64,000 nt of DNA from Salinivirgaceae bacterium (lineage in GTDB: Bacteria > Bacteroidota > Bacteroidia > Bacteroidales > SZUA-534), in NCBI GenBank assembly GCA_017557785.1, contig JAFYYA010000050.1, positions 78,587 to 142,586 of the forward strand, read 5' to 3'. A model generated the notes under the pieces. It was given only the letters and a program-made list of their open reading frames with translations. It ran no database searches and was not told the origin of the DNA. The position numbers were made by a program, and so were the translations under genes. Shown here one piece after another: positions 63,676 through 64,000 of the stretch; positions within the stretch are counted from its first letter, which is position 1, and each line of letters opens with the position of its first letter.

Positions 63676-64000
63676 TCATTTAGCCCATTCTTTGCCCTCG
63701 TCGGTGCGGCGCCAGGTGAAATACTGGTCGAGCACTTTAAGCGCGTTTTCTGACGGAACTGGTCCCACAAAAGGCTTTGGCCCGGTCAGATACATTGCCT
63801 GCGGGTTGCTTTCGGTGAATTCGGGCCAAACGGCTAAATTGGACCCCGGTGCGTTTGGTGTGCCGTATTTGGCAAAGTTGGTCCAGTATTCGCCCATAGC
63901 CTTCGACAGCGCAACGTCAGATTCCGACGAGTTGTTGCCGTCCAAGTGCTGGAACACAAAGCCCACGTCTTGTCCGTGCGGCGAGCCCGCGTCGGGGTTC
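63676..64000 (-). CDS. Type B carboxylesterase, C-terminal part (cut by the window edge)
   Basis: The frame is open from the right edge to the TGA at 63676-63678 (about 107 residues seen). The segment AGSPHGQDVGFVFQHL contains the catalytic His of the family pattern GA-x-H-x-x-E-x-x-YVF. The following ALSKAMGEYWTNFAKYGTPN and VWPEF blocks are the usual C-terminal signature of carboxylesterases of the PnbA type. The nucleophile serine and the rest lie outside the window. The substrate cannot be read; relatives act on aryl and short-chain esters. Confidence 0.88.
   Translation of the reverse strand, partial: NPDAGSPHGQDVGFVFQHLDGNNSSESDVALSKAMGEYWTNFAKYGTPNAPGSNLAVWPEFTESNPQAMYLTGPKPFVGPVPSENALKVLDQYFTWRRTDEGKEWAK

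Overview
The window reads as chromosomal DNA of a member of the Bacteroidales, probably from a gut or rumen-type habitat. This rests on the gene families present (DUF4924, DUF6057, DUF5700, GT3-type glycogen synthase, SDR-type fructuronate reductase), on -7 boxes of the Bacteroidetes type TAnnTTTG upstream of many genes, and on type IX secretion (T9SS) sorting domains at the C-termini of two surface proteins. T9SS is absent from Bacteroides proper, so a relative such as Paludibacteraceae, Porphyromonadaceae or an uncultured family is more likely; that placement is inference. I see no tRNA, rRNA, CRISPR array, prophage or transposase.

Layout. 0-9 kb: a small conserved protein and purine nucleoside phosphorylase, a large secreted HExxH peptidase-like beta-propeller/barrel protein, a sodium:solute symporter preceded by a 40-residue accessory membrane protein, and a DUF6057 protein translationally coupled to a propeller lipoprotein with a CxxCH motif. 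9-19 kb: TRIC channel, MurB, POT peptide transporter, DUF4924, a 7TM-PAS-SpoIIE phosphatase, DsbD and a HAD phosphatase. 19-22.5 kb: an OmpA/SprB-repeat protein and a TPR/propeller protein. 22.6-29.9 kb: an AT-rich island with two tandem BspA-like leucine-rich-repeat adhesins exported by T9SS; the first is split by an in-frame TGA, and both carry a short palindromic repeat inside the sorting domain. 30-39.4 kb: a four-gene alpha-glucan/glycogen operon (debranching enzyme with a histone-H1-like tail, GT4, GH57, and a 1400-residue fusion of glycogen synthase and glucan phosphorylase). 39.4-46 kb: ClpC, GyrA and a TPR protein. 46.3-52.3 kb: a glucuronate-utilisation cluster on the minus strand (lacI, GH67 alpha-glucuronidase, uxuB, a four-helix-bundle gene, uxuA). 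52.5-57.8 kb: lgt, an overlapping lipoprotein gene, two hypothetical proteins (one an amidohydrolase fold that has lost its catalytic barrel), a small membrane protein, a MurG-like glycosyltransferase and a PlsC acyltransferase. 57.8-64 kb: a LysM/periplasmic-binding protein, a tandem CE1 esterase, a DUF5700 peptidase and the end of a type B carboxylesterase.

How it fits together. Two carbohydrate themes stand out. One is intracellular glycogen cycling: synthesis, phosphorolysis, debranching and GH57/GT4 remodelling in one transcription unit. The other is xylan side-chain use: GH67 releases (methyl)glucuronate, UxuB and UxuA take fructuronate to 2-keto-3-deoxygluconate, and a LacI regulator with a palindromic operator over its own promoter probably controls the set. 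The CE1 tandem esterase may contribute by deacylating xylan.

The most unusual observations are the palindromic elements read as protein within two T9SS sorting domains in different frames, the lysine-rich 14-residue repeat tail on the debranching enzyme, the synthase-phosphorylase fusion whose linker looks like a translated intergenic region, and the barrel-less amidohydrolase. I found no large operon that is clearly a new multi-gene system.
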